DNA from: an uncultured Candidatus Saccharibacteria bacterium
GTDB lineage: Bacteria > Patescibacteriota > Saccharimonadia > Saccharimonadales > Saccharimonadaceae
Assembly: GCA_938046115.1 (NCBI GenBank)
Contig: CALIXX010000057.1
Location: 1-55,701 of the forward strand
Length of the DNA stretch: 55,701 nt
Direction of reading: 5' to 3'
The notes below the pieces were generated by a model that searched no databases, was not told the DNA's origin, and worked only from the letters and a program-made list of their open reading frames with translations. Shown here piece by piece: positions 26,280 to 34,426 of the stretch. The number at the start of each line of letters is the position of its first letter. Position 1 is the first letter of the stretch. Both the position numbers and the translations under genes were made by a program.

Positions 26280-26942
26280 ATGGGATGGTTCAAAAATTCG
26301 TTTGGCATTGGGGCTGGTGTAACGCTGGGAGATATGGCGGCTCAGACCGGTGTTACCATGGTAGTTGATATTATTGATGGATCGACCAAGAAGCTGCAAG
26401 ATGACTATCGCATAGAGCATTTTGACCCAATTGTCCGCGACGATATTTCGCACATTATTGCGCGTGGCGCGCTGAGTGAGATGCCATATCCCTTTCCTAC
26501 CGAGCTCGATTCCAATGCGAAGGCCGCGCAGCAGCCAGGGGAGCGGAAGAGCTTCGTGCAGCGGCATAAAATCGCCGTCGGTATAACTGCTGCGCTTGTG
26601 CTGGTGGCGATCTGCAACCCCAAGCAGAGTGCCATCGTATTGCTTATTGGGCTGTGGCTGCTGATTGTCGCCGTCGGTATCACAATATTCAAAAAAGCGA
26701 GCCGCACTGCCACAGGCATGATGGTTGGTGCGCTCAGTGCACCAAAGCAGCAGCTTATCAAGGATGGCCAGCAGTATTGGCGTATTCGCGAATATGTGCG
26801 CCAAGCCCTGGCTGCATCTGAGCTCAGCCCACAAGATGCTGTGCTGAAGCTGAGCCGCACCCAACTTGGGCAGCAATTCCCAGACACAGTGGAAGAGATC
26901 GAGGCAAACGCCTTTTACTATAAGCAAAAACTGCAGCAATAA
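26280..26942 (+). CDS. Membrane protein of unknown function
   Basis: 220 residues. Start taken at ATG 26280 because GAAGGAG lies nine nt upstream; an in-frame GTG at 26250 has none. N-terminal ~95 residues are soluble, with a Gly-rich beginning (NSFGIGAGVTLGDMAAQTG). Two adjacent membrane segments follow at ~98-113 and ~117-138 in a hairpin (IAVGITAALVLVAI and VLLIGLWLLIVAVGITIF), then a soluble helical C-terminus. No family recognised. Followed 20 bp later by the cupin gene, probably one unit. Confidence 0.75.
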   Translation: MGWFKNSFGIGAGVTLGDMAAQTGVTMVVDIIDGSTKKLQDDYRIEHFDPIVRDDISHIIARGALSEMPYPFPTELDSNAKAAQQPGERKSFVQRHKIAVGITAALVLVAICNPKQSAIVLLIGLWLLIVAVGITIFKKASRTATGMMVGALSAPKQQLIKDGQQYWRIREYVRQALAASELSPQDAVLKLSRTQLGQQFPDTVEEIEANAFYYKQKLQQ

Positions 26943-26962
26943 GCGAATAAAAGGAGCAACCC

Positions 26963-27310
26963 ATGCGCATTATCAAACGTCCAGCAACCACCATCCCCAA
27001 AGAATCCGCCCATGGCGGCAGTGGAGCACGTAAAGTCTATGTGTCGGCTGAGCACGCCACGAGCCCATATTGCGAGGCGATCACCCATGGTTGGCTGCCT
27101 GCAGGTGCAACTTTTGACTGGCATGACCACCCCGGTGTCGAGGAAACAATGATCGTCCTCAAGGGTAGTGGTGAGGTGTCTGACGCAGATGGTACATATA
27201 CCTACAATCCAGGCGATGTCTTTATCTTTCCACCCGATACGCAGCACAAAATCCACAACCCAGGGCCAGACGAACATGAGATGATATTTGTGCGTATCAC
27301 GGGGAAGTAG
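26963..27310 (+). CDS. Small single-domain cupin protein
   Basis: 115 residues, one conserved beta-barrel. Cupin motif 1 is WHDHPGVEETMIVLKGSG (His, His, Glu metal ligands) and motif 2 is YNPGDVFIFPPDTQHKIHN (third His). All metal ligands are present. Stand-alone cupins of this size have varied roles (isomerases, dioxygenases, ligand sensors), so no reaction can be assigned. ATG has AAAGGAG. Probably co-transcribed with the membrane protein upstream. Confidence 0.88.
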   Translation: MRIIKRPATTIPKESAHGGSGARKVYVSAEHATSPYCEAITHGWLPAGATFDWHDHPGVEETMIVLKGSGEVSDADGTYTYNPGDVFIFPPDTQHKIHNPGPDEHEMIFVRITGK

Positions 27311-27420
27311 TTATTTCCATACGATACAGGCAAGACCGAGTGTCGCTAGCATCGTCGCGAGGGCCTTTTGCTGTGGATGGTCGGTCGCACCTAGTCCTTG
27401 CTGCTACGCATGCTTCTTGC

Positions 27421-28578
27421 TTAGCGAGCCACTACACTAAGCGATCGCCCCAGGTAAGCTGCTATCTGCTCGGCTTGCTCGGGCGAGAGGTGGTAGCCTC
27501 GCTTGTGAGATGGCTGGCCATTCTCGAGCTGTGTACGATATTGTTTGGGTGTTATATTAAGGGCTTTTATAGCTTTGTTGATGGTGAGCCGCGTTGCATG
27601 GAGGCTCTTAGCGACGTCCTTGCAAGGCAGGTATCCCTCTGGCGCAACGCCAAAGAGCCCTGCTTTACGCGCCTGGTTTTCGATCTTCCGCTGCTCAGCG
27701 AGCGAGTAGTAGCAGTATGACAGCCCGGTAGCTTTTTGATATTCCTCCCCTTGGATGTTAGCGCCAGCACCATTAAGCTCGTCAATGATACGCCGCACTG
27801 TATTGCCGCTAACGCTCAATTTTTTGGCGATGCCATGTAGTGTGCGGTATCCCTCTGGTGGTGGGGTAGACTGGAGATGCTCGGCGAGGATTGCTACTTG
27901 GGGTGGTGTGAGGAGATGTTGCAATTCTGTGCCGCGCTGGGTGGTAGCGATTTTGCCAAGCTTTTCACGAATGACAGGATCATCCAGAGCTTTCTCGACA
28001 GTCTGTGGTGCGACCCTAAGCTCTCCGGCAGCACGGTGGATGGTTACTTTACCAAGTGAGCGCCGGGTTTGAGCTATATGGTGCTTCTGCTCCAGCTCCA
28101 TAGCCTCAGTGATGCGCGCCCGGGCTTCGGTAATCGGATGAGTGAGTGCATCGACCATGCTCGCCGTAAAGCGCTGGCCATGAGGGAGCTCTAGGCCGCA
28201 GGCTGGGTCTTGTTTGATGAGATCAAGCAGCTCCTCCTTTGTGTAACTCTCAAGCGATATAGGCTGCTCGGAGCTGCACTGCTGCACTGCTTGCGTATCG
28301 AACACAAGCGTGATGTCAGGATAGATAGCGACCGTCCGGCCTGGTTGTTGGCGTTTTTTGTGTGGTGGTATTGTGACAAGGTAGCGAGAGGAGTTTATCG
28401 CTGCTTCTGTGCTACTATCCTCAGGCTCAGTATTGCCAGAGATAACTACATCACGCGTGTCGTAGTTAAGGTCATTCGCAAGCAAAAACAACAGATACTG
28501 GCGGTCTTTCTCCAGCTGCGGTGCATCCGCATCGTGTGGCGAGTGCTCGGGGAGGTGGGGTGATGGGCGATGTTCCAT
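27421..28578 (-). CDS. Putative DNA-binding regulator with several helix-turn-helix segments
   Basis: 385 residues, no membrane segment. The N-terminal half is acidic and Gln-rich. The C-terminal half carries three segments shaped like helix-turn-helix units: VTIHRAAGELRVAPQTVEKAL, RTLHGIAKKLSVSGNTVRRI and LPCKDVAKSLHATRLTINKAI, each with small residues at the turn. They look like repeats of one module. A 16-bp inverted repeat sits on its own -35 box, so it may repress itself; a second inverted repeat lies over the promoter of the divergent gene. No named family recognised. Confidence 0.72.
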   Translation of the reverse strand: MEHRPSPHLPEHSPHDADAPQLEKDRQYLLFLLANDLNYDTRDVVISGNTEPEDSSTEAAINSSRYLVTIPPHKKRQQPGRTVAIYPDITLVFDTQAVQQCSSEQPISLESYTKEELLDLIKQDPACGLELPHGQRFTASMVDALTHPITEARARITEAMELEQKHHIAQTRRSLGKVTIHRAAGELRVAPQTVEKALDDPVIREKLGKIATTQRGTELQHLLTPPQVAILAEHLQSTPPPEGYRTLHGIAKKLSVSGNTVRRIIDELNGAGANIQGEEYQKATGLSYCYYSLAEQRKIENQARKAGLFGVAPEGYLPCKDVAKSLHATRLTINKAIKALNITPKQYRTQLENGQPSHKRGYHLSPEQAEQIAAYLGRSLSVVAR

Positions 28579-28591
28579 AACAGAGTAGTGT

Positions 28592-28627
28592 ATTATATAG
28601 TATAGATTGCAATATTGTCAACAATAT
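28592..28627 (-). promoter_or_regulatory. Promoter of HTH regulator with overlapping operator
   Basis: On the minus strand TTGACA (28621-28616), 18-bp spacer, TATAAT (28597-28592), 13 nt before ATG 28578, a nearly leaderless transcript. The -35 box sits inside the inverted repeat ATATTGT-CA-ACAATAT (28612-28627), a likely repressor site. Confidence 0.65.
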
Positions 28628-28653
28628 GACTGAGCGCTAGTATGTCATACCAA

Positions 28654-28677
28654 AACGTGGTACGATACAAACACGTT
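28654..28677 (+). promoter_or_regulatory. Inverted repeat around the -10 of the 28717 gene
   Basis: AACGTG (28654-28659) and CACGTT (28672-28677) flank TACGAT (28661-28666), a plausible -10 with TGG in front. A protein bound here would cover the promoter. Confidence 0.45.
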
Positions 28678-28716
28678 AACGCTAAAGAGAAATCTATAAA
28701 GAAAATATGAGGTACT

Positions 28717-29778
28717 ATGAACGCAGACCAATCATCGACTCAGCCAGCAGAAGCGCCGAAGCCTATTAATGGTGCACAACTCGTCTCACTTATTAATGCA
28801 CTCCGCAAACTCCCCTGGCCAATGACGTATGAGGTGTATGATAGTCTCGTCCAAGAGCTGGGTTGGCAGCTCGTCAAGCCACGTGAGCAAGAGCCGCAGA
28901 CGGGGCATGAGCAGTGTATGCACTACGATGGTCACATGCCATTGCTTGCTACAATAGAAAATGACGTTGTAACGTCGGTGGCGAGTAGCCCAGTTATCGA
29001 TATGATTCACCAATTACCAGCAGACGCGTGCCGCACACTCTACGACGAATACTGCGCAGCCGGCACGGCGGCCTGGGGTTGGCCGACCGATGTACGACAC
29101 ACGGGTCAGCTCACTGGTACGGTGTGGAAGGGTTTTGCCCCACAAACACCAGCTTCGCGGGAGTACGTTAGTATCAGCCTCAATGAGGAAGACAAGACAA
29201 TCATGTTTGTCCTTGTCAGTGAGCAAACTGGTGCACCGTCCGATGGTGCCCGCCGCCCGCGCACGATTCGTCCCTATCCTGGCCCTGATCCATTGCCGCG
29301 CCTGGAGAGCGAGCTACATGAGGAGGCATACTTCGCTCCAGAGCAATTCACCGCCTGGATCGATCGCATCCTGCACCAGCTATGGCCTCTGTCTTTGCAG
29401 CAGCTTGATACCACAATGCAGAGCCAGGGTTGGCAGCTTATGAAGCAAGAGGAGAATACCTGGTGGTATTATGATGGGCCGCTGCGGGTTATGGTGTCTG
29501 GCGAGGGCAGCACTGTATCTATGGTAGTGGCATGGTTTGCTAATGGTTCACCCACGGCAGCCTGTCTTGATCTCTATCGCCAATACGCGCAGGCTGGGCA
29601 AGCAGCCTGGGGTGATCCAAGCGATGAGGTGGACGAAGCTGAGCATGCTGCAGAAGGTTTGGCTATCTCGACCATCTGGACAACCAACCAAGATAGTACC
29701 ATCACTCTTATGCAGAGTACAGATAAGCTCTATGTGCTGATTGATATTGCCAAGCGGCAGCAGCCCAAGACACCCTAA
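28717..29778 (+). CDS. Unknown protein made of two copies of one domain
   Basis: 353 residues, soluble. Residues ~12-160 and ~198-348 share the same order of landmarks: a helix with LRKLPWPMTYEVYDSLVQEL or LHQLWPLSLQQLDTTMQSQ, then GWQL, YDG, a V-rich strand, a helix with LYDEYCAAGTAAWG or LYRQYAQAGQAAWG, a D-rich turn, a W strand and a final VLV/VLI strand. So the gene arose by internal duplication. The pattern recalls DUF6301-like proteins of Actinobacteria (from memory, unchecked) and the N-terminal half of the 1041-2153 gene. GAGG ribosome-binding site. Function unknown; 24 bp before metG, which has its own promoter. Confidence 0.75.
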   Translation: MNADQSSTQPAEAPKPINGAQLVSLINALRKLPWPMTYEVYDSLVQELGWQLVKPREQEPQTGHEQCMHYDGHMPLLATIENDVVTSVASSPVIDMIHQLPADACRTLYDEYCAAGTAAWGWPTDVRHTGQLTGTVWKGFAPQTPASREYVSISLNEEDKTIMFVLVSEQTGAPSDGARRPRTIRPYPGPDPLPRLESELHEEAYFAPEQFTAWIDRILHQLWPLSLQQLDTTMQSQGWQLMKQEENTWWYYDGPLRVMVSGEGSTVSMVVAWFANGSPTAACLDLYRQYAQAGQAAWGDPSDEVDEAEHAAEGLAISTIWTTNQDSTITLMQSTDKLYVLIDIAKRQQPKTP

Positions 29779-29790
29779 CTCGCCCCATGC

Positions 29791-29796
29791 TATAAT
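29791..29796 (+). promoter_or_regulatory. -10 box of leaderless metG transcript
   Basis: TGC-TATAAT six nt before ATG 29803. Confidence 0.75.
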
Positions 29797-29802
29797 ACCC
29801 CT

Positions 29803-31299
29803 ATGACCAAACAACACGCCTACATCACCACTGCTATTCCTTATGTCAACGGTAAGCCGCATATTGGCAATGCGCTCGACTATCTCTTGGCCGATATATG
29901 GGCGCGCTATCAGAAGCAAAATGGCCACGAGGTACGCTTCCAAGTTGGCACAGACGAACACGGTAATAAAATCGCTGCCAAGGCTCAGGCGAATGGGCTC
30001 GACCCGCAGGGCTATGTAGACAGCATGTATGGCAACTTCAAAGTCTTGATGGAAGCAGTTGGCGCAGAATACACTGACTTTATCCGCACGACTGACCCGC
30101 ACCACGTTGCAGCAGTGCAGTACATCTGGCAGCGGCTTGCTCAGGCGGGGCTGATCTACAAGCACACCTATGAGGGCTGGTATTGCGTGGGGCATGAGGC
30201 ATTCTTTACCGACAAGGAAGTCCACGAGACGAATGGTATATGTCCTGATCATCAAACGCCGTATGAGCGCGTCTCAGAGGAGAACTACTACCTCAAAGCG
30301 AGTGCCTTTACCGAGCAGATTCGCCAAGCTATTACTGAGGGACGGATGAAGATCGTGCCCGAGTTCCGCAAAAATGAGTTCCTCGAGCTTATCAAAAATG
30401 GCGTCCAAGACGTTTCGATTAGCCGCCCGCGCAAGACACTTAGCTGGGGCGTGCCAGTGCCAGGCGACGACAGCCAGGTGATGTACGTCTGGCTCGATGC
30501 CTTAGCCAACTACATTACGGTGCTGGGCTATCCAGATAGGACTGAGTGGCAGGCGTATTGGCCAGCCGATGTGCAAGTCATTGGCAAGGATATTTTGCGC
30601 TTCCACGCGGGGATCTGGCCCGCTATGTTGCTCGGGCTTGATCTCCCACTACCTAAGACACTACTCGTCCACGGCTTCGTTCACGTTGGAGGTAGTAAGA
30701 TGAGCAAAACAGTCGGCAATGTGGTCGACCCAATGGAAATTATCCAGAGCTACGGGGCTGATGCCTTCCGCTACTTCTTTGCTCGTCATATTCCTACCCA
30801 AGACGATGGAGATTTCACCTGGGAGAAATTTGAGAAAGCGTACAACGGCGAGCTCGGTAATGACCTCGGCAACCTCGTGCAGCGGGTGGCAGCTATGCTG
30901 ACGCGCTACCAAGCAGGAGTGATTGGCGATGCGCCGCAAGCCGAGCACGATATGACCATCTACCGCGACATGATGCAGCGACTGGAGTTCGACAAAGCAC
31001 TCGATGAAGTATGGAGCTCCGTCCGCAGCCTCAACCAATACCTTGAGCGGGTCAAACCATGGGAGATCGCCAAGCGCCGCGCCACCGACCACGATGCCGA
31101 GTCGCACCTGAGCGAAGTCTTAGCCTATGCGGCCAGTACGTTGCTGCAGATTGCCGATGAACTCGTGCCATTCATGCCTGCCACCGCTCAGGCCATTCAC
31201 GCTATCTTTGGCACTGGCGTCGTGCCAGCCGACGTCCCACCACTGTTCCCGAAGCGCTACATTCATACCCCCGACCCACGAGCTCACGCTGCCTCATAA
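29803..31299 (+). CDS. metG: Methionyl-tRNA synthetase
   Basis: Charges initiator and elongator tRNA-Met. 498 residues, the short form without the C-terminal tRNA-binding domain. HIGH-type motif in YVNGKPHIGNALDYLLADIW, connective-peptide region WYCVGHEAFFT to CPDHQTPYERVSEENYY, LDALANYITVLGYP, and KMSKS-type motif SKMSKTVGN. Anticodon-binding helical domain in the last ~150 residues. Leaderless ATG. First gene of a metG-tatD-unknown-unknown unit. Confidence 0.97.
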   Translation: MTKQHAYITTAIPYVNGKPHIGNALDYLLADIWARYQKQNGHEVRFQVGTDEHGNKIAAKAQANGLDPQGYVDSMYGNFKVLMEAVGAEYTDFIRTTDPHHVAAVQYIWQRLAQAGLIYKHTYEGWYCVGHEAFFTDKEVHETNGICPDHQTPYERVSEENYYLKASAFTEQIRQAITEGRMKIVPEFRKNEFLELIKNGVQDVSISRPRKTLSWGVPVPGDDSQVMYVWLDALANYITVLGYPDRTEWQAYWPADVQVIGKDILRFHAGIWPAMLLGLDLPLPKTLLVHGFVHVGGSKMSKTVGNVVDPMEIIQSYGADAFRYFFARHIPTQDDGDFTWEKFEKAYNGELGNDLGNLVQRVAAMLTRYQAGVIGDAPQAEHDMTIYRDMMQRLEFDKALDEVWSSVRSLNQYLERVKPWEIAKRRATDHDAESHLSEVLAYAASTLLQIADELVPFMPATAQAIHAIFGTGVVPADVPPLFPKRYIHTPDPRAHAAS

Positions 31300-31314
31300 A
31301 CAAAGGAGTAAGCT

Positions 31315-32163
31315 ATGACAAGTGATACGACACATACTCTTGGCAACACACCACCCATGCTGCGCCTCATCGACTCGCATTGCCACCTACACGATAGCGA
31401 GTTCTACGATGATGCAGCGCGCGAGGCAGCCTACCAGCAGGCTGTCCAGGCTGGCATTGCCATGATCTGCGTTGGGACGGATGTGCGCAGCTCGCGTCAG
31501 GCGGTGCAGTTTGCCCTGGCGCGCGACCACTGTTATGCAGCGGTGGGTATTCATCCTCATGATGCTGAGGCAGCGGGTGAGGCGGGCATTGCCGCTATCC
31601 GCGAGCTTCTCGCTGAGCGGCCACTGCGGCAGGGCCGGCCCGTCATCGTGGGGGTGGGGGAGATTGGCCTGGATTATTTTTATGACAATAGCGCCCACCC
31701 AGCGCAGCAGCAGTGCCTTCAGGCGCAGCTGCAGCTCGCGGCGGAGTTCCAGCTGCCCGTTAGCTTCCACGTGCGCGACGAGAAACAAGCGCATGGCGCA
31801 GTGTGGCAGGACTTTTGGCCTATCTACGATGCCCAGCCAGTGCGCGGCGTTCTGCACAGCTTTACCGATACCCAGGCTCAGCTTGAGCAGGGCCGTGCTC
31901 GCGGCTTATCTATTGGCGTCAATGGCATCAGCACCTTCACAAAAGACAGTGCTCAGCAGCAGCTCTATACCGATCTCCCACTCGATGCCATACTGCTCGA
32001 GACCGACTCCCCCTTCTTGACTCCGATACCCTTCCGTGGTAGAATCAACCTACCGGCTTATGTGGAGGAGGTAGCCCGTGACCAAGCAGCCAAGAAGGGT
32101 TTGCCCATTGCGCGCATTGCTACCACCACAACGGCAAATGTACAAAGGTTATTTGATATATGA
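31315..32163 (+). CDS. tatD: TatD-family metal-dependent deoxyribonuclease
   Basis: TIM-barrel hydrolase with DNase activity in characterised members. 282 residues. Metal-binding residues: IDSHCHLHDSEF (HxH), GVGEIGLDYFYD (Glu), FHVRDEKQA (His), VLHSFTD (His) and LLETDSPFLTP (Asp). ATG has AAAGGAG at the usual distance; the first ~14 residues before MLRLIDSHCH are not conserved, so the ATG at MLRLID is an alternative. Overlaps the following gene by 4 nt. The metG-tatD pairing is widespread in bacteria. Confidence 0.95.
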   Translation: MTSDTTHTLGNTPPMLRLIDSHCHLHDSEFYDDAAREAAYQQAVQAGIAMICVGTDVRSSRQAVQFALARDHCYAAVGIHPHDAEAAGEAGIAAIRELLAERPLRQGRPVIVGVGEIGLDYFYDNSAHPAQQQCLQAQLQLAAEFQLPVSFHVRDEKQAHGAVWQDFWPIYDAQPVRGVLHSFTDTQAQLEQGRARGLSIGVNGISTFTKDSAQQQLYTDLPLDAILLETDSPFLTPIPFRGRINLPAYVEEVARDQAAKKGLPIARIATTTTANVQRLFDI

Positions 32164-32807
32164 GCGGTGAGAGTTTCTTTCCAATAGATCACACAACAAA
32201 ACAAAAGCCCGTCAGCCAGGGCAATTTTACGCAGGAGCAAAAACCACAACCAGCAGAGAACCGCTCGGGTATTATGTCGTATGAGGATCTCATGGCAGAA
32301 CGGCGGGCGAAGCGTGTTGCAGCAGGACTTGCTGATGCTTTGCGTGCATATAATGGCACGACAAGGGATGAAGACAAGGGTAAGACGGTATCTCCAGAAG
32401 CAATTTATCGTGAGAATATACTCTACACTGCACGAGTGACGGATCTAGTCTTGAAGATGCGTAGGGATGTTCTCGCGACGAGAGGAAGTAATGAAGCAGA
32501 TGACTATCTAACACAAGAGGCAGAAGACGCGGCTGATGTTCTAGGCCATGGTAACTCTGGAACGCTGAACGGTGGTTTTGACCCATCCAAATGGAATGAT
32601 GCAATTAATGATAGTGATGGATATAGTGACGACAACGCACGTAGTGAGCCAGCATCGCCATATTCAGAGAGGCAAGATTATCCAGCAAATGGGAACAGCG
32701 ACAGTAGTAATGTGATAGATCTATCACATTACGCAGCAAGACGAGCACATCGTAGTACAGCTCCATCTCCTCATAGCGGTTATTACTCTGGGAGGCTCGT
32801 TGCCTAG
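32160..32807 (+). CDS. Unknown hydrophilic protein
   Basis: 215 residues, start ATG overlapping the tatD stop by 4 nt. A helical, charged middle part (SYEDLMAERRAKRVAAGLADAL, then ENILYTARVTDLVLKMRRDV) is flanked by disordered Gln-, Ser-, Asp- and Asn-rich ends. No signal peptide or membrane segment, no recognised family. It touches the next gene end to start, so all four genes from metG are probably one transcript. May be a Saccharibacteria-specific gene. Confidence 0.7.
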   Translation: MSGESFFPIDHTTKQKPVSQGNFTQEQKPQPAENRSGIMSYEDLMAERRAKRVAAGLADALRAYNGTTRDEDKGKTVSPEAIYRENILYTARVTDLVLKMRRDVLATRGSNEADDYLTQEAEDAADVLGHGNSGTLNGGFDPSKWNDAINDSDGYSDDNARSEPASPYSERQDYPANGNSDSSNVIDLSHYAARRAHRSTAPSPHSGYYSGRLVA

Positions 32808-33244
32808 TGAAAAAGCCAAGCTCACTCCTTGGCAAGGCCTACGCGTTGCTGGCGGGCGATACCAGTGTTGGCAAGTCGAAGAAGCGGCCCTTTAAGCGCT
32901 ATACCGAGCGCGAGCTCATCACGCTCGAGAGTGAGATTGGGGCGGAGCTATTTGGCCCAGTCGAGAAGGGGCGGCACCGCGAATTCTTTTGCCTCGACGA
33001 AAAAACCTGGATCTGGCACGAAGAATGGACGGACGAGAAGCGCCACATCCAGACCAATACCATCCGCTACGAGATTAATGACCAAGGCATCCTCAAAGCA
33101 CAAGAGGGTGCTCGCTACAGCTACCTGATCGGTGATGAACTCCGTAATTTCGTTATGGCGACGCGCCTCTATTATGAGCGGGTAGCGCGCGAGATTTACC
33201 GCGTTGACCCCAATACTGGCCAGCGTTTCGCCGATCCGGACTAG
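32807..33244 (+). CDS. Unknown small basic-acidic protein
   Basis: 145 residues with a GTG start that overlaps the preceding stop. Residues 1-35 are basic (KSKKRPFKRYTERELI); the rest looks like a compact alpha/beta domain with FFCLDEKTWIWHEEW, TNTIRYEINDQGILKAQEG and FVMATRLYYERVAREIYRVD. No known family recognised and no cysteine pair or obvious active site. Ends just before the promoter of the cysteine desulfurase. Confidence 0.72.
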   Translation: MKKPSSLLGKAYALLAGDTSVGKSKKRPFKRYTERELITLESEIGAELFGPVEKGRHREFFCLDEKTWIWHEEWTDEKRHIQTNTIRYEINDQGILKAQEGARYSYLIGDELRNFVMATRLYYERVAREIYRVDPNTGQRFADPD

Positions 33245-33249
33245 AGTGC

Positions 33250-33255
33250 TATACT
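33250..33255 (+). promoter_or_regulatory. -10 box of leaderless cysteine desulfurase transcript
   Basis: TGC-TATACT seven nt before GTG 33263. A GGAG directly abuts the GTG, too close to act as a normal ribosome-binding site. Confidence 0.65.
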
Positions 33256-33262
33256 AATTGGA

Positions 33263-34426
33263 GTGAAACCAGAGATGATATATTGCGACCACGCAGCGGC
33301 CACGCCGATGGATGACCGTGTTTTGGCAGCGATGCAGCCCTACTTTGCAGAGCAGTTTTTTAACCCGTCCAGCCCCTATGCGCCAGCAGTAGCGGTGCGG
33401 CAGGCCTATCGCCAGGCAAAGCACCGTCTTGCGGTGGCGCTTGGCGGCAAGCCAGATGAGATTATTATGACGGCTGGTGCAACAGAGTCGATTAACCTCA
33501 TGTTTGCTGGCATACACGGCCATGTGGTAACGGCAAATATTGAACACCACGCCGTGTTAGCAGCAGCGCACCAGCATGATGTGACAGTGGTGGAAGCGAA
33601 CCCAAAGGGCGTAGTAATGCCCGATGCGATGGCCCAGGCGATTCGTCCAGAGACGGTACTTATCAGTATTGCTCTGGCCAATAATGAGCTAGGAACGATC
33701 CAGCCACTGCGGGCAATTGCCGCAGTAGTAGCCCGTGAGCGCCAGCGACGACTCGAAGCGGGTGAATCAACGCCGCTCTACCTCCATAGTGATGCCTCGC
33801 AGGGGGCAGGTCAGCTCGATATTAATGTGGCGCGTCTTGGCGTGGATGCACTAACGCTTAATGCAGGCAAGATATATGGCCCTAAGCAAGTTGGCCTCTT
33901 GTGGCTGGCTAGCCAAGTGCGGCTTGATCCACTCATCGTTGGCGGTGGGCAAGAGCGTGGCCTGCGCAGTGGGACGGAGAATGTGGCTGGTGCGGTCGGC
34001 TTTGCAGCGGCGCTTGAATATGCCCAAGCACACCGCAAATCCGAGGCGCAGCGCCTTGAACGTTTGCGTAATAGCATGCAGCGAACTCTGTGCGAGCATA
34101 TCCCCACGGCAGTTGTCTCGGGTGATATGAAGCACCGCTTGGCGGGTCATCTACACATCTCGTTCCCGGGGGTAGATGCCGAGCGGCTCATTTTCTTACT
34201 TGAGCGCGATGGTGTGCTCGTGGCAACTGGCAGCGCCTGTGCGGCCAATAAGGGTTTGCGTAGCCATGTCCTTACCGCGATTGGCCTGCCACCAGAGGTA
34301 GCCGACGGAAGTCTACGCATCAGCCTGGGGCGGCTCTCGACCGAGGAGAATTGCCAGCGTGCGGCGCAGTGCATTATTGCAGCGGTGCAGCACGAGCAGC
34401 AGCGGATGAAAGGGGTGCGGCGATGA
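33263..34426 (+). CDS. NifS/IscS-family cysteine desulfurase
   Basis: PLP enzyme that takes sulfur from cysteine as a persulfide. 387 residues, GTG start. Motifs: YCDHAAATPMD, IIMTAGATESINL, NIEHHAVL, LANNELGTIQP, HSDASQGAGQ, the PLP lysine in NAGKIYGPKQVG (the residue before Lys is Gly where family members normally have His), GGGQERGLRSGTENV and the active Cys in ATGSACAANKG. It heads an overlapping three-gene unit ending in mnmA, so its sulfur probably goes to tRNA 2-thiouridine; no IscU gene is in the window. Confidence 0.93.
   Translation: MKPEMIYCDHAAATPMDDRVLAAMQPYFAEQFFNPSSPYAPAVAVRQAYRQAKHRLAVALGGKPDEIIMTAGATESINLMFAGIHGHVVTANIEHHAVLAAAHQHDVTVVEANPKGVVMPDAMAQAIRPETVLISIALANNELGTIQPLRAIAAVVARERQRRLEAGESTPLYLHSDASQGAGQLDINVARLGVDALTLNAGKIYGPKQVGLLWLASQVRLDPLIVGGGQERGLRSGTENVAGAVGFAAALEYAQAHRKSEAQRLERLRNSMQRTLCEHIPTAVVSGDMKHRLAGHLHISFPGVDAERLIFLLERDGVLVATGSACAANKGLRSHVLTAIGLPPEVADGSLRISLGRLSTEENCQRAAQCIIAAVQHEQQRMKGVRR

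Noticed and set aside
27340..27720. 126-codon plus-strand ORF antisense to the HTH regulator
   Set aside because: Mostly overlaps the well-supported minus-strand regulator and lacks start signals.
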